Shown piece after piece: positions 8,892 through 17,141 of a stretch of 64,000 nt of DNA. Position numbers and translations under genes: made by a program. Under the pieces are notes generated by a model. The model worked only from the letters and a program-made list of their open reading frames with translations, had not been told where the DNA came from and made no database searches. Positions within the stretch are counted from its first letter, which is position 1. Every line of letters starts with the position of its first letter. The DNA is from Candidatus Flexicrinis affinis (GTDB taxonomy: Bacteria; Chloroflexota; Anaerolineae; Aggregatilineales; Phototrophicaceae): NCBI GenBank assembly GCA_016716525.1, contig JADJWE010000002.1, positions 558,001-622,000 on the forward strand. Reading direction: 5' to 3'.

Positions 8892-9311
8892 ATGCTCCAA
8901 GAATTTCGCAAGTTCATCATGCGTGGCAATGTTATTGATCTAGCCGTCGGTGTGATCATCGGCGCGGCCTTTGGCGCTGTCGTCACGAGCCTCGTCAATG
9001 ACGTGATCATGCCGCCGATCGGCTTGATCGTCGGCGGGATCGACTTCTCCGACATCAAGATCGTGCTGCAAGCTGCTCAGGGCGAGTCGCCGGAAGTCGC
9101 CATCAATATCGGCGTGTTCCTGAACGCGGTCATCAACTTCTTGATTGTCGCGTTGGCCGTGTTCTTCATGATCCGCGTCGTCAACCGCTTGCAGGAAATG
9201 GCCGAGCGCAAGAAGGAAGAAGCGCCGGCTGCACCAGCCGCCCCGACGACCGAAGAACTCATGCTGGTCGAACTGAAGGCCATGCGCGAGGCGATGGAAC
9301 AGCAGAAATAG
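8892..9311 (+). CDS. mscL: Large-conductance mechanosensitive channel MscL
   Basis: A 139-residue membrane protein that forms a homopentameric pore and opens under membrane tension to release solutes on osmotic downshock. It shows the family hallmark N-terminus 'EFRKFIMRGNVIDLAVGVII' running into TM1, the 'VNDVIMPPIG' link, a periplasmic loop (about 50-75), TM2 (about 76-97), and a charged cytoplasmic helix at the end. Length is normal. AGGAGG at 8881-8886 precedes the ATG. The gene stands alone with its own promoter and a terminator shared with the convergent kinase gene. Confidence 0.97.
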   Translation: MLQEFRKFIMRGNVIDLAVGVIIGAAFGAVVTSLVNDVIMPPIGLIVGGIDFSDIKIVLQAAQGESPEVAINIGVFLNAVINFLIVALAVFFMIRVVNRLQEMAERKKEEAPAAPAAPTTEELMLVELKAMREAMEQQK

Positions 9312-9326
9312 GGCATCTCACCATAC

Positions 9327-9363
9327 GCCTGCCTAGCCCCGCAAGGTGGGATGCTAGGCAGGC
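9327..9363. terminator. Bidirectional hairpin between mscL and the kinase gene
   Basis: GCCTGCCTAGC at 9327-9337 pairs with GCTAGGCAGGC at 9353-9363, an 11-bp perfect stem with a 15-base loop. It begins 15 bases after the mscL stop and overlaps the stop codon of the convergent histidine kinase gene. No T-run follows, so the terminator role is inferred from position. Confidence 0.5.
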
Positions 9364-11198
9364 ATTGGCTGTGCCTCCGGCACAATCACAGCCGGCAGCC
9401 TGATCTTGAACGTACTGCCGACCCCTAAGTCGCTTTCGAGGTCGATCGAGCCGCCGTGCCGGTCGACAATGGCCTTTGCGAGTGACAAGCCGATTCCGGC
9501 GCCGCCGCTTTCGGTGCTTCGCGCGCGGTCGACGCGGAAGAACCGGTCGAACACGCGCTGTTGATCAGCCGGGCTGATCCCGATTCCGGTGTCCGCAATC
9601 TCCACGACAACCGACTGTCCGTCGCGGTAGGTTCGGACGGTCACTTTGCCCCCTTCGCGGTTGAACTGCACCGCATTAAGCACGAGCGCATCAACCGCTC
9701 GATTCAGCCGTTGGCGATCCCCATTAACATATGGCAGCACATCGGCCAGATCGCAGTCGAGCGTGATCGTCCGGCGCTCGGCATCGTCCGACCGCGTCTT
9801 CACGATCGCCGAGACGATGTCGTTGACATCGAGATCCTCGCGTTCGAGCACGTTTGACGTGTCGAGTTCGGCCAGCTCGATCATCGCCGATAGGATCGAC
9901 CACAACCGCTTGGAAGCGTCGTCCGACGCGACGGCACGGTCGCGCATTTTGCCTGAGAGGTCGATCGCCTCTTCGATCACGGATGTGTAGATCGACGGCA
10001 GCTTGGGGTGCAGCCCGGCCAGCGTCGCGACCTGTTTGTCAGCAAGCCGACGCGTGAGATAGGCCGACGATTGCAGCACGCTCATCGGCGTGCGCAGATC
10101 GTGCGAGGCGTCGCGAATGAAGCGCTGCAGCACGAGGATCCGCTCGCGTTCTGCGATGAGGTTGAACGCCTCGCGCTGGGCCGTGACATCGTTCACCAGC
10201 AGGATTCTTCCGGCGGGAAACCCGTGCATGTCCGCGAGTTGGGTCACTTCAACCTCGAACGTTATCTGACCGAGTCGTTCGGGATAGGTGACATCGAACT
10301 TCGCAGCACCAGATTCCAACTGCTCGAGAAACGCCGGCCAATCGCGGACGATTTCCGCAATCGATACCCCGATCATCCGCTCGCCCGACCACAGCGGGCC
10401 AAACACACGCCGTGCAGACTGATTGGAGTCGAGCACGCGGCCCGCAAAGTCAATTACGATGACGGCGTCGGCAATCGCGTCGAAGACGTGTTCCCGGGCA
10501 ATCGGCAGCATGCCGAGCTGCTGGTAGCGATACAGGCCGTACATGAAGATGAGCGTCGCCGGAATAAACATCAGCACGCCGGAACCCAACGGCGCGATCG
10601 GGTTGGCAGCAAGCAGGTCCATCAGATTGCCGGTAATCACGATGAGCAACGCGACGACCAGCATTCCAACTTGTGCGCGATGACCGGGCAGCGCACGCCG
10701 CACGGATTCGATCAGCAGGACGAGTGCGGCGGTGTACACGCCGTAGAAATACGCTGCCGAAACCGCGACCCACGGCCCGCGTTGGATAACGACCAGCCGT
10801 AGGCCGAATGCCGAGTCGATGGCCGTATACTCACGAACCAGCGACGAACCGGTAAAACCCAGCACGAGTGTGACGACGGGAACGATTGCCAGGATGGCAG
10901 TCAACCGCCAACGTTCCCAGATCGTCTGCCGATATACCTCGTATCCGAGCGCAAGCGCGGCAAGGGGAAGCGCCACAACACCGGCTTGGCGCAGGTTGTA
11001 CCACAGCAGCTTGTACGGGTCGGCCGCGAGCAGTTCGAACAGGTACGTCCCGCACCAGACAACCATGCAGCAGATAAGCACGAACAGAGGCGCGCCCCCG
11101 GGCAAATTACGGCGGCGCAGTGCCACGCCGACCAGGGCCATGCCGAGAATTGTCGACAGCCCGAGCAGGATCGTGTACGCTGCTCCAACCCACGCCAT
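9354..11198 (-). CDS. Membrane histidine kinase (7TM-PAS-HisKA-HATPase)
   Basis: A 614-residue sensor kinase. Residues 1-225 contain seven hydrophobic helices of the HisKA_7TM type. A PAS domain follows (about 232-345, 'AIADAVIVIDFAGRVLDSN'). The dimerisation/phosphoacceptor domain has His366 in 'RDASHDLRTP'. The ATPase domain (about 470-605) has an N-box ('DALVLNAVQFN'), 'DTGIGIS' and 'GAGIGLSLAKAI'. It should sense a membrane or small-molecule signal and pass phosphate to a response regulator, but none is encoded nearby, so it is an orphan. It lies downstream of the muropeptide-salvage cluster on the same strand after a 91-base gap, and probably has its own promoter. Confidence 0.9.
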   Translation of the reverse strand: MAWVGAAYTILLGLSTILGMALVGVALRRRNLPGGAPLFVLICCMVVWCGTYLFELLAADPYKLLWYNLRQAGVVALPLAALALGYEVYRQTIWERWRLTAILAIVPVVTLVLGFTGSSLVREYTAIDSAFGLRLVVIQRGPWVAVSAAYFYGVYTAALVLLIESVRRALPGHRAQVGMLVVALLIVITGNLMDLLAANPIAPLGSGVLMFIPATLIFMYGLYRYQQLGMLPIAREHVFDAIADAVIVIDFAGRVLDSNQSARRVFGPLWSGERMIGVSIAEIVRDWPAFLEQLESGAAKFDVTYPERLGQITFEVEVTQLADMHGFPAGRILLVNDVTAQREAFNLIAERERILVLQRFIRDASHDLRTPMSVLQSSAYLTRRLADKQVATLAGLHPKLPSIYTSVIEEAIDLSGKMRDRAVASDDASKRLWSILSAMIELAELDTSNVLEREDLDVNDIVSAIVKTRSDDAERRTITLDCDLADVLPYVNGDRQRLNRAVDALVLNAVQFNREGGKVTVRTYRDGQSVVVEIADTGIGISPADQQRVFDRFFRVDRARSTESGGAGIGLSLAKAIVDRHGGSIDLESDLGVGSTFKIRLPAVIVPEAQPMPA

Positions 11199-11289
11199 AT
11201 GCTTTACTCGTGATATGCAACGATGTGACTAGTGTAAGGCCTATCACGCTCAGGCCGCATAAAGCCGTGGATTCGCGATCGCCTGCCGC

Positions 11290-11763
11290 CTACGAACGCA
11301 GCATTCCCGCGTAGACGCTTGGCGTGCTGTCGGGAATCTCGACCGCGCCACACACCTTTGTGTAGAACTCGGCCGGGCCGATCCCGCCGATGATGCCATA
11401 CGCGTAGCCGTTGAACCGCATATCGTGAAGCGCCGCCAACAGCAGCGCCGCTCCCGTTTTGCGGCCGCGCGCCGCCTCGCTGACACCGGTCGGGCCGAAG
11501 AACCCGCGCGCCACGACATCCCAACACGCAAAGCCGATCAGCGTTTCGCCCTCATGCGCCAGCCACACCGATACTGGAAGCCGGCTGAACGCGACATCCG
11601 TCTCGCTCACCCAGTACGGGCTGAAATGCTGCCCGATCCACGCCAATACGTTGTGCTTCTCCGGCGGGATGGCACGCCTGATCGTGATGCCCTGCTCGGC
11701 TTGCCCGGCAATCGCCGGTTCGAGCGGCGGCAGTTCGTAGAGCTTTACCAGCATGTCAGTCAT
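11290..11763 (-). CDS. GNAT-family N-acetyltransferase
   Basis: A 157-residue GNAT-fold protein. The core shows 'VWLAHEGETLIGFACWDVV' (strands 2-4) and the acetyl-CoA loop region 'GPTGVSEAARGRKTGAALLL', followed by 'AYGIIGGIGPAEFYTKVCG'. It should transfer an acetyl group from acetyl-CoA to an amine. Its ATG overlaps the nagA stop codon by four bases (ATGA), so it is the last gene of the muropeptide operon. A role in N-acetylating an amino sugar or a released peptide is possible but is only inferred from that position. Confidence 0.75.
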   Translation of the reverse strand: MTDMLVKLYELPPLEPAIAGQAEQGITIRRAIPPEKHNVLAWIGQHFSPYWVSETDVAFSRLPVSVWLAHEGETLIGFACWDVVARGFFGPTGVSEAARGRKTGAALLLAALHDMRFNGYAYGIIGGIGPAEFYTKVCGAVEIPDSTPSVYAGMLRS

Positions 11764-12914
11764 GCGCGATAGACCACCTCTCCGGCGACAATCGTCGCCT
11801 GCACGACACCGTCATCGTCCAACAGCACCAGGTCGGCGTCCCAGCCCATGCGGATCGCCCCTTTGCGTTTGCCTAATCCGATCGCGCGGGCAGCGGGCAC
11901 GGCGGCGCTGCGTGCTGCGGCGTAGATCGACTGGCCGGTGGCTCGCGCGAAGTTCACCACCCCGCGATCCAGCGTGAGCGTGCTGCCGGCCAACGTCCCG
12001 TCCTCGAGCTGGGCCACCCCCTCACGAACGTAGATTGTCCGCTCGTCCACCGGGTATTCGCCATCCGGCATGCCGGCCGCGCGAATGGCGTCGCTGATCA
12101 GCACGACATTCTGCCCCTTGGCCTTCCACAGTGCGCGGATCGCTCCCGGGTGAATGTGAATGTTGTCGGCGATCAGCTCGCAGCGTACGCGCTCGTCGCC
12201 CATGACGGCCCCGACCACGCCGGGAGCTCGGTGCTGCAAGGGCGACATCGCGTTGAACGTATGCGTCGCATGGGTCACACCTGCGTCGATGCCGTGCATG
12301 GCCTGATCGTACGTGGCGTCGGTATGCCCCATGCTGACCGTGATCCCGCGCGACCTGCATTCGCGGATGAACCACGCGTTCTCCTCGAATTCCGGCGCCA
12401 CGGTGACCAGCCGAATGACACCCAGCTCCAGCCATGGCATCGCTTCGTCCGGGTCGGCCCGGCGGATCAAGTCGAGGTTCTGCGCGCCACCGCGGGTGGC
12501 GTTCAGGTACGGTCCTTCGAGGTGTGCGCCCAACAGCGTACTGCCGCCGGGCATCCGGCCGACACACTGCGCGATCGTCCTGAGTGCGGCGTCGATGCGG
12601 ACGCGTGTGTCAGTCCATGTGGTCGCCAAGAAGCTGGTCACGCCGTGGCTGGCGTAGAAGCGAGCCATCTCGACCAGCGCGTCCGGGTCGGCGTCCATGG
12701 TGTCGCAGCCCATCGCACCGTGCACATGCACGTCGATGTACCCCGGGGCGAGCAGCAGTCCGCCACCGTCCAACGACGCAGCCCCGCCTGCCGGCGGCGC
12801 CTCACCCGCCCCGCCGTCGACGATCACGCCGTCCTCGACACGCAGCCAACCCGCGAGCGGCCGATCGTCCGCGCCGTGCAGGTATCGCACGTTCGCAACC
12901 AGAAGGTCGTTCAT
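11760..12914 (-). CDS. nagA: N-acetylglucosamine-6-phosphate deacetylase
   Basis: A 384-residue cytoplasmic amidohydrolase that converts GlcNAc-6-P to GlcN-6-P and acetate. The metal and substrate motifs are all present: 'YIDVHVHGAMG', 'GAHLEGPYLN', 'MGHTDATYDQA', 'THTFNAMSPL' and 'LISDAIRAAGMPDG'. Length fits the family. It overlaps murQ upstream and the GNAT gene downstream by four bases each, so the three are translationally coupled. In this operon it would act on the GlcNAc-6-P made both by the kinase directly and by MurQ from MurNAc-6-P. No glucosamine-6-phosphate deaminase (NagB) is encoded in the window. Confidence 0.95.
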   Translation of the reverse strand: MNDLLVANVRYLHGADDRPLAGWLRVEDGVIVDGGAGEAPPAGGAASLDGGGLLLAPGYIDVHVHGAMGCDTMDADPDALVEMARFYASHGVTSFLATTWTDTRVRIDAALRTIAQCVGRMPGGSTLLGAHLEGPYLNATRGGAQNLDLIRRADPDEAMPWLELGVIRLVTVAPEFEENAWFIRECRSRGITVSMGHTDATYDQAMHGIDAGVTHATHTFNAMSPLQHRAPGVVGAVMGDERVRCELIADNIHIHPGAIRALWKAKGQNVVLISDAIRAAGMPDGEYPVDERTIYVREGVAQLEDGTLAGSTLTLDRGVVNFARATGQSIYAAARSAAVPAARAIGLGKRKGAIRMGWDADLVLLDDDGVVQATIVAGEVVYRA

Positions 12915-13786
12915 CCGATGATCTCCCTCAGGTGCCCGCTGTGAGCAGCCAGAAGTTCGCGCGCTTCCTGCGCGTCCACGCGGCGCGCAATCATGACAAT
13001 GGCCGTCTTGGCGTGGCCGTCCGCCCCTTTCAACGCCGCGTCCGCCGTCGCCTCATCTGCGCCGGAAATCTGCATGACGATCCGGCGTGCGCGTGCGGCA
13101 AGCTTCGCGTTGGTGATCTGCACGTCGACCATCAAGTTGCCGTACACCTTGCCCAGCCCTACCATCACCGCCGTGCTGAGCATGTTGAGCACCATCTTCT
13201 GCGCCGACCCAGCTTTGAGTCGGGTCGAGCCGGTCAGCACCTCGGGGCCGACGGCAACCTCGATCCCGATCTCAGACCGCAGGGTGACCGGGGCCTCCGT
13301 ATTGCACGACACGCCAACCGTCAGCGCGCCGAGGGCGTTGGCGTATTCGAGCGCGCCGAGCACATACGGCGTGCTGCCGCTGGCCGCAATTCCCACGACG
13401 CAATCGAGCGCGTTGGCATTGTGTGCGGCCAAGTCACGCCGGCCGCCGTCGGCGTCGTCTTCGGCGCCTTCTACGGCACGCACAAACGCACGTTCGCCGC
13501 CGGCGATGATGCCCACGACAAGCTCAGGCGGTACGCCAAACGTCGGCACACATTCGACCGCGTCAAGCACGCCGAGCCGCCCGCTCGTGCCCGCGCCAAT
13601 GTAGAACAGCCGCCCGCCACGTCGCATGCGCGCCGTTATGGCCTCGACGGCCGCGGCGATCTGCGGGAGGACTAGCGCCACCGCACGGGCAACGCTCGCA
13701 TCCTCTTCGTTCATCGCTTGCACAATCTCCAGCGGGGTCATCTGGTCGAGGTTGACCGTGCGCGGATTCTGCTGTTCGGTAAGCAT
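12911..13786 (-). CDS. murQ: N-acetylmuramic acid 6-phosphate etherase
   Basis: A 291-residue SIS-domain enzyme that removes D-lactate from MurNAc-6-P to give GlcNAc-6-P. The signature 'FYIGAGTSGRLGVLDAVECV' with its glutamate, plus 'GGERAFVRAVEGAEDD' and 'GIAASGSTPYV', identify it clearly. A GAGGGG ribosome site precedes the ATG. It starts 51 bases after the sugar kinase gene and overlaps nagA by four bases. It is the committed step that makes the whole cluster a muropeptide rather than a plain chitin-sugar pathway. The D-lactate it releases could feed the lactate genes elsewhere in the window. Confidence 0.95.
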   Translation of the reverse strand: MLTEQQNPRTVNLDQMTPLEIVQAMNEEDASVARAVALVLPQIAAAVEAITARMRRGGRLFYIGAGTSGRLGVLDAVECVPTFGVPPELVVGIIAGGERAFVRAVEGAEDDADGGRRDLAAHNANALDCVVGIAASGSTPYVLGALEYANALGALTVGVSCNTEAPVTLRSEIGIEVAVGPEVLTGSTRLKAGSAQKMVLNMLSTAVMVGLGKVYGNLMVDVQITNAKLAARARRIVMQISGADEATADAALKGADGHAKTAIVMIARRVDAQEARELLAAHSGHLREIIG

Positions 13787-13837
13787 TACCCCTCAATTCC
13801 CATTGTCGAACGCGGCGCTCGGATGGGCGCCGTACGC

Positions 13838-14734
13838 TCATGTCGTCTGCGCGGCCAACATTGCAGCGCCGATTGCCGGCGGATACAGTGGGCGCGGGCG
13901 TTCCTTGATATGCAAGCGCCGCATCAAGACCTCGACCAACCGGTTGTCGGTCTCCAGCAAGCCGCCTGCGAACGCAATCGGCCCGTCCTTCAAGTCGAGG
14001 CGGGCTTGGATATTGCGCACGAGATTCGCCAGTTCAGAGGCCGCCCGCGCGACGTAGCCCTGCGCGACCGGATCGCCCTCCTCGCTGATCTGGATGAGCA
14101 GCGGGGCCAGCGCTGCGATCGCGCGAACCTGTACGCCCTGCCGGTACGTCCACGCGATGACATCTCCGGCCGTCGTCGCGCCGATCGCACTAAGCACACG
14201 CGGGGTAATCTCCGATTTGCCGGCGCGCCCGTCCAATTCGCGCAGCGTATGGGAGAGTACCTCGCGCCCCATCCAGTATCCGCTGCCCTCGTCGCCAAGC
14301 AAATAGCCGAAGCCGCCTTGCCTGAGCTTGCGCCCGTCGGCCGACACGCCGAAAGCCGCGCTGCCAGTACCGGCGATGACGATGATGCCTTTGCGCTCGC
14401 CCACCGCACCGACCAGCGCAACTTCGAAATCCGAGCTGGGCACGATTCGTGCGGCCGGCAGCTCGATCTGAAGCGTGTTACGCACCCAATCGGCGCTGTG
14501 GTCGTCCGACGCGCCCGCGATCCCCGCCGCCGCCGCCGTGATGTCTCCCGGCGCGAGGTGGGCGTCGCTAATCGCCTGCCGCACGGCAGCCCTCACACGC
14601 GCCGCCGACTCGTCGCGGCCGATGCTGCTCGGGTTGACGCTGTCGCCGGTGGTCTGCGCAAGCACGTTCATTTGTGTGTCCGCCACCACCACGCGGACGT
14701 GCGACCCGCCGCCGTCAATGCCAAGTATTGCCAT
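13838..14734 (-). CDS. BadF/BadG-type sugar kinase, MurNAc/GlcNAc kinase (MurK-like)
   Basis: A 298-residue ASKHA-fold kinase of the BadF/BadG/BcrA/BcrD family. It shows the phosphate-1 motif 'GIDGGGSHVRVVVAD', 'VIAGTGSAAFGVSA' and 'GDEGSGYWMGREVL'. The ATG at 14734 is chosen because GAGGA lies just upstream and the conserved N-terminus starts there; a longer open frame runs further upstream but overlaps the previous gene. Family members phosphorylate GlcNAc (NagK) or both MurNAc and GlcNAc (clostridial MurK). There is no PTS MurP here and murQ follows directly, so a MurK-like dual kinase fits best. Sequence alone does not separate the two. Confidence 0.85.
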   Translation of the reverse strand: MAILGIDGGGSHVRVVVADTQMNVLAQTTGDSVNPSSIGRDESAARVRAAVRQAISDAHLAPGDITAAAAGIAGASDDHSADWVRNTLQIELPAARIVPSSDFEVALVGAVGERKGIIVIAGTGSAAFGVSADGRKLRQGGFGYLLGDEGSGYWMGREVLSHTLRELDGRAGKSEITPRVLSAIGATTAGDVIAWTYRQGVQVRAIAALAPLLIQISEEGDPVAQGYVARAASELANLVRNIQARLDLKDGPIAFAGGLLETDNRLVEVLMRRLHIKERPRPLYPPAIGAAMLAAQTT

Positions 14735-14745
14735 GCCGTCCTCGC

Positions 14746-15981
14746 TTACGACAGCGCTTCCGCCAGAATCGTGTGCACCGCCCGCCGAAGTTCGTAGGTA
14801 CCCGGCATGCTGCGGCCGTGATAGACGCTGTTGGTCAGCAGCGCGACGACCAGCTTGCGCCGGGGATCGATCCACAGCGACGTGCCGGTAAAGCCGGTAT
14901 GACCGAACGTCTCCGGACTCATTAGGTCGCCGCAGTTGGCGCCGACGTGCGGCTTGATAACGAAACCCAGCCCCCGGCGCAGATCGTTCGATACGACCTG
15001 TTCGCGGACGGCTTCGGCCGCCAATTCGGGCGCGATGTTGAAGCCGCCGGCCCCTTCGAGCCAAAGCTGCCCAAAGCGCGCGACCGTTTCGGCCGAGGCG
15101 AACAGCCCGGCATGCCCTGCCACACCGCCCGCGGCGCACGCGTTCTCGTCATGGACTTCGCCGTGAATGCGACGGCGGCGCCAGATCGAGTCGTATTCAG
15201 TCGGCACGATACGATCAAGCCCGATACGCTGATCGACCGGGTTGAACGAGATCGGGTCCGGCAGTGTACTGATCGCGGAGATGACCCGCGCGCGGATGGC
15301 ATTCTCAAGCGGCTGGCCGCTGATCCGGGCGACTGCTTCGCCCAGCAGCATCAAGCCAATGTCCGTATAGCGCACCTTGTCGCCGGGCAGTCCGGCAAAA
15401 TCGACGGTGCACAGTGAGGCGAAGATACGCGCCCAGCGCAGCTCGCGCGGCATCGGGTCAAGCTGTCCCGGCGGCGTGGGCGACGGGCCGGCGACAGCGT
15501 AGAACTGGCGCCACGGCGGCAGCCCCGACGTGTGCGTGAGCAGATGGCGCATCGTCACCGAAGTCGGCGCGACGAGCTTACCGACGTGCGCCGGGTCCAT
15601 CGGCACGATCTGCCGGTTGATCGGATCATAGCTGTCAACGATCGAGCGCGGCGAAATGGCGGCGAACTCCGGCACGACCGCGGCCAGCGGCATGTCGAGA
15701 GTCGCCTTGCCCGCGCTGACCTGCGCCAGAAATGCCGTCACGGTAAACAGCTTGGTCACCGACGCCAGATCGTACAGGCAATCCTGCCGGATCGGCGTCT
15801 TCGTTTCGGGGTCTTGCCAGCCCCATCCACCTTCATACACCAGCTCGCCGCGGTGCATGACCGCCAGCATCGCCGACGGTGTGACACCGTCGCGGATAGC
15901 GGTCGTCACGACGCTGTCGAGCTGTTCGACCGCCTGCGCAGGAATGCTGCGCTCTACGTCACTACGTGGAATCTCAGTCAT
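14746..15981 (-). CDS. Beta-lactamase-family serine hydrolase, possible AmiE-type amidase
   Basis: A 411-residue class C beta-lactamase/penicillin-binding fold protein. Motif 1 is Ser74-Val-Thr-Lys77 in 'DLASVTKLFT', motif 2 is 'RYTDIG' and motif 3 is 'FGHTGFTGTSLW'. There is no signal peptide, so it should be cytoplasmic. In Bacillus subtilis the protein of this fold encoded beside nagZ and namZ (AmiE, formerly YbbE) removes the peptide from MurNAc. The same neighbourhood here suggests the same amidase role. It overlaps namZ by eight bases and ends eleven bases before the kinase gene. An esterase (EstB-like) is the main alternative. Confidence 0.75.
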   Translation of the reverse strand: MTEIPRSDVERSIPAQAVEQLDSVVTTAIRDGVTPSAMLAVMHRGELVYEGGWGWQDPETKTPIRQDCLYDLASVTKLFTVTAFLAQVSAGKATLDMPLAAVVPEFAAISPRSIVDSYDPINRQIVPMDPAHVGKLVAPTSVTMRHLLTHTSGLPPWRQFYAVAGPSPTPPGQLDPMPRELRWARIFASLCTVDFAGLPGDKVRYTDIGLMLLGEAVARISGQPLENAIRARVISAISTLPDPISFNPVDQRIGLDRIVPTEYDSIWRRRRIHGEVHDENACAAGGVAGHAGLFASAETVARFGQLWLEGAGGFNIAPELAAEAVREQVVSNDLRRGLGFVIKPHVGANCGDLMSPETFGHTGFTGTSLWIDPRRKLVVALLTNSVYHGRSMPGTYELRRAVHTILAEALS

Positions 15982-17140
15982 AGATCAAATACGGCTGACG
16001 CCGCTCCTCGAATTCGGCGCACACTTTGCGCTCTTCGGCCAGAATGTCAGCCACGCGCGCATCGTTGTCGATCATCGAGCGCGCCCAACGATTGCCCATC
16101 AACAGGTCGAACATGTAGCGCCCGTCGTACGGATCAGCCCACCCGAACTCCTCGGGAAAGTACGCTCGAATGGTGACAATCACATTCAACCACGTGCGCA
16201 GCGGGTCGTACATGCGGGGTTCGACGATGTGCGCCTGCACGCCTCTGCAGTCGACCCCGGCGTGTTTGCCGGTTGTCGGGCGAAACGACGTCGGGCGGAA
16301 CAGCACGCCGCGCTGATGCTGCATGTTCAGGCGAAGCGCCAGCTCGATCGGGTCAATTCCCGGCGAACCGACCACCTCGAACGGGAGTGCCGTGCCGCGC
16401 CCCTCGCTCAAGGTCGTGCCTTCGACATACACCGACCCCGGATAGTTGTCGACGGTGACGTTCTTCGGGATTGCAGGCGACGGCGGCACCCACGTTAGCC
16501 CTGTCTCGCGCCAAGTCATCGACCGGCGCCAGCCGCTAGCGGCCAGCACTTTCACGAGGTTGTCGGCGCCGGGGATGAGCGAGCTGTAGTACATCGCCAG
16601 CTCGCCAATGGTCATGCCATGCACAAGCGGCACGACACCATCGTAACGACCGACCATCGACGTGCAGTTCGGTTCGACCAGCAGCCCGCGCACGACGAGG
16701 CCGTTCAGGGGGTTCGGCCGATCGAGCACCAGCATTTCGAGACCGACCTCGGCGCACGTCTCGAGCATGAGCGACAGGGTCCACGCATACGTATAGCATC
16801 GGACCCCGATATCCTGCAGGTCGACGACAATCAAGTCGAGGCCGTCAAGCATCTCACGCGTTGGCTTGGTGCTCTCGCTGTACAGGCTGTACACCGGCAG
16901 GCCGGTGCGGGCATCGACCGAGTTCTCCACCAGTTCGCCCTCGCGCGCGCTGCCGAAGAATCCATGCTCCGGCGTGAACAACGCCCGGACGTCGACCTCT
17001 GGCGAGCCTGTCAGCAGCGAGTACGTTGGCACCAACATCTCGCCGACGGCCGACAGGTGTGTCAACAGCCCGATCTTGCGACCGCGAACTTGCTCGAATT
17101 CGGCACGGCGCAGCACGTCGACGCCGAAGTAAACCGTCAT
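15974..17140 (-). CDS. namZ: Exo-beta-N-acetylmuramidase (DUF1343 family)
   Basis: A 388-residue protein of the DUF1343 family, whose characterised members release non-reducing-end MurNAc from peptidoglycan fragments. Family landmarks are 'ALFTPEHGFFGSAREGE' (Glu58), 'TGLPVYSLY', 'VVDLQDIGVRCYTYAWTL', 'MLVLDRPNPLNG', 'VHGMTIGELAMYY' and 'AYFPEEFGW'. The ATG at 17140 is chosen because it begins the conserved region one base after the nagZ stop; an upstream extension in the same frame lies inside nagZ and looks non-coding. No signal peptide is present, unlike the secreted enzyme of B. subtilis, which implies action on imported fragments. Confidence 0.9.
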   Translation of the reverse strand: MTVYFGVDVLRRAEFEQVRGRKIGLLTHLSAVGEMLVPTYSLLTGSPEVDVRALFTPEHGFFGSAREGELVENSVDARTGLPVYSLYSESTKPTREMLDGLDLIVVDLQDIGVRCYTYAWTLSLMLETCAEVGLEMLVLDRPNPLNGLVVRGLLVEPNCTSMVGRYDGVVPLVHGMTIGELAMYYSSLIPGADNLVKVLAASGWRRSMTWRETGLTWVPPSPAIPKNVTVDNYPGSVYVEGTTLSEGRGTALPFEVVGSPGIDPIELALRLNMQHQRGVLFRPTSFRPTTGKHAGVDCRGVQAHIVEPRMYDPLRTWLNVIVTIRAYFPEEFGWADPYDGRYMFDLLMGNRWARSMIDNDARVADILAEERKVCAEFEERRQPYLIYD

Positions 17141-17141
17141 C

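Noticed and set aside
14735..15139. N-terminal extension of the MurK-like kinase frame, up to 433 residues
   Set aside because: It lies inside the AmiE-type gene in another frame and is arginine-rich; conserved kinase sequence and a ribosome site begin at 14734.
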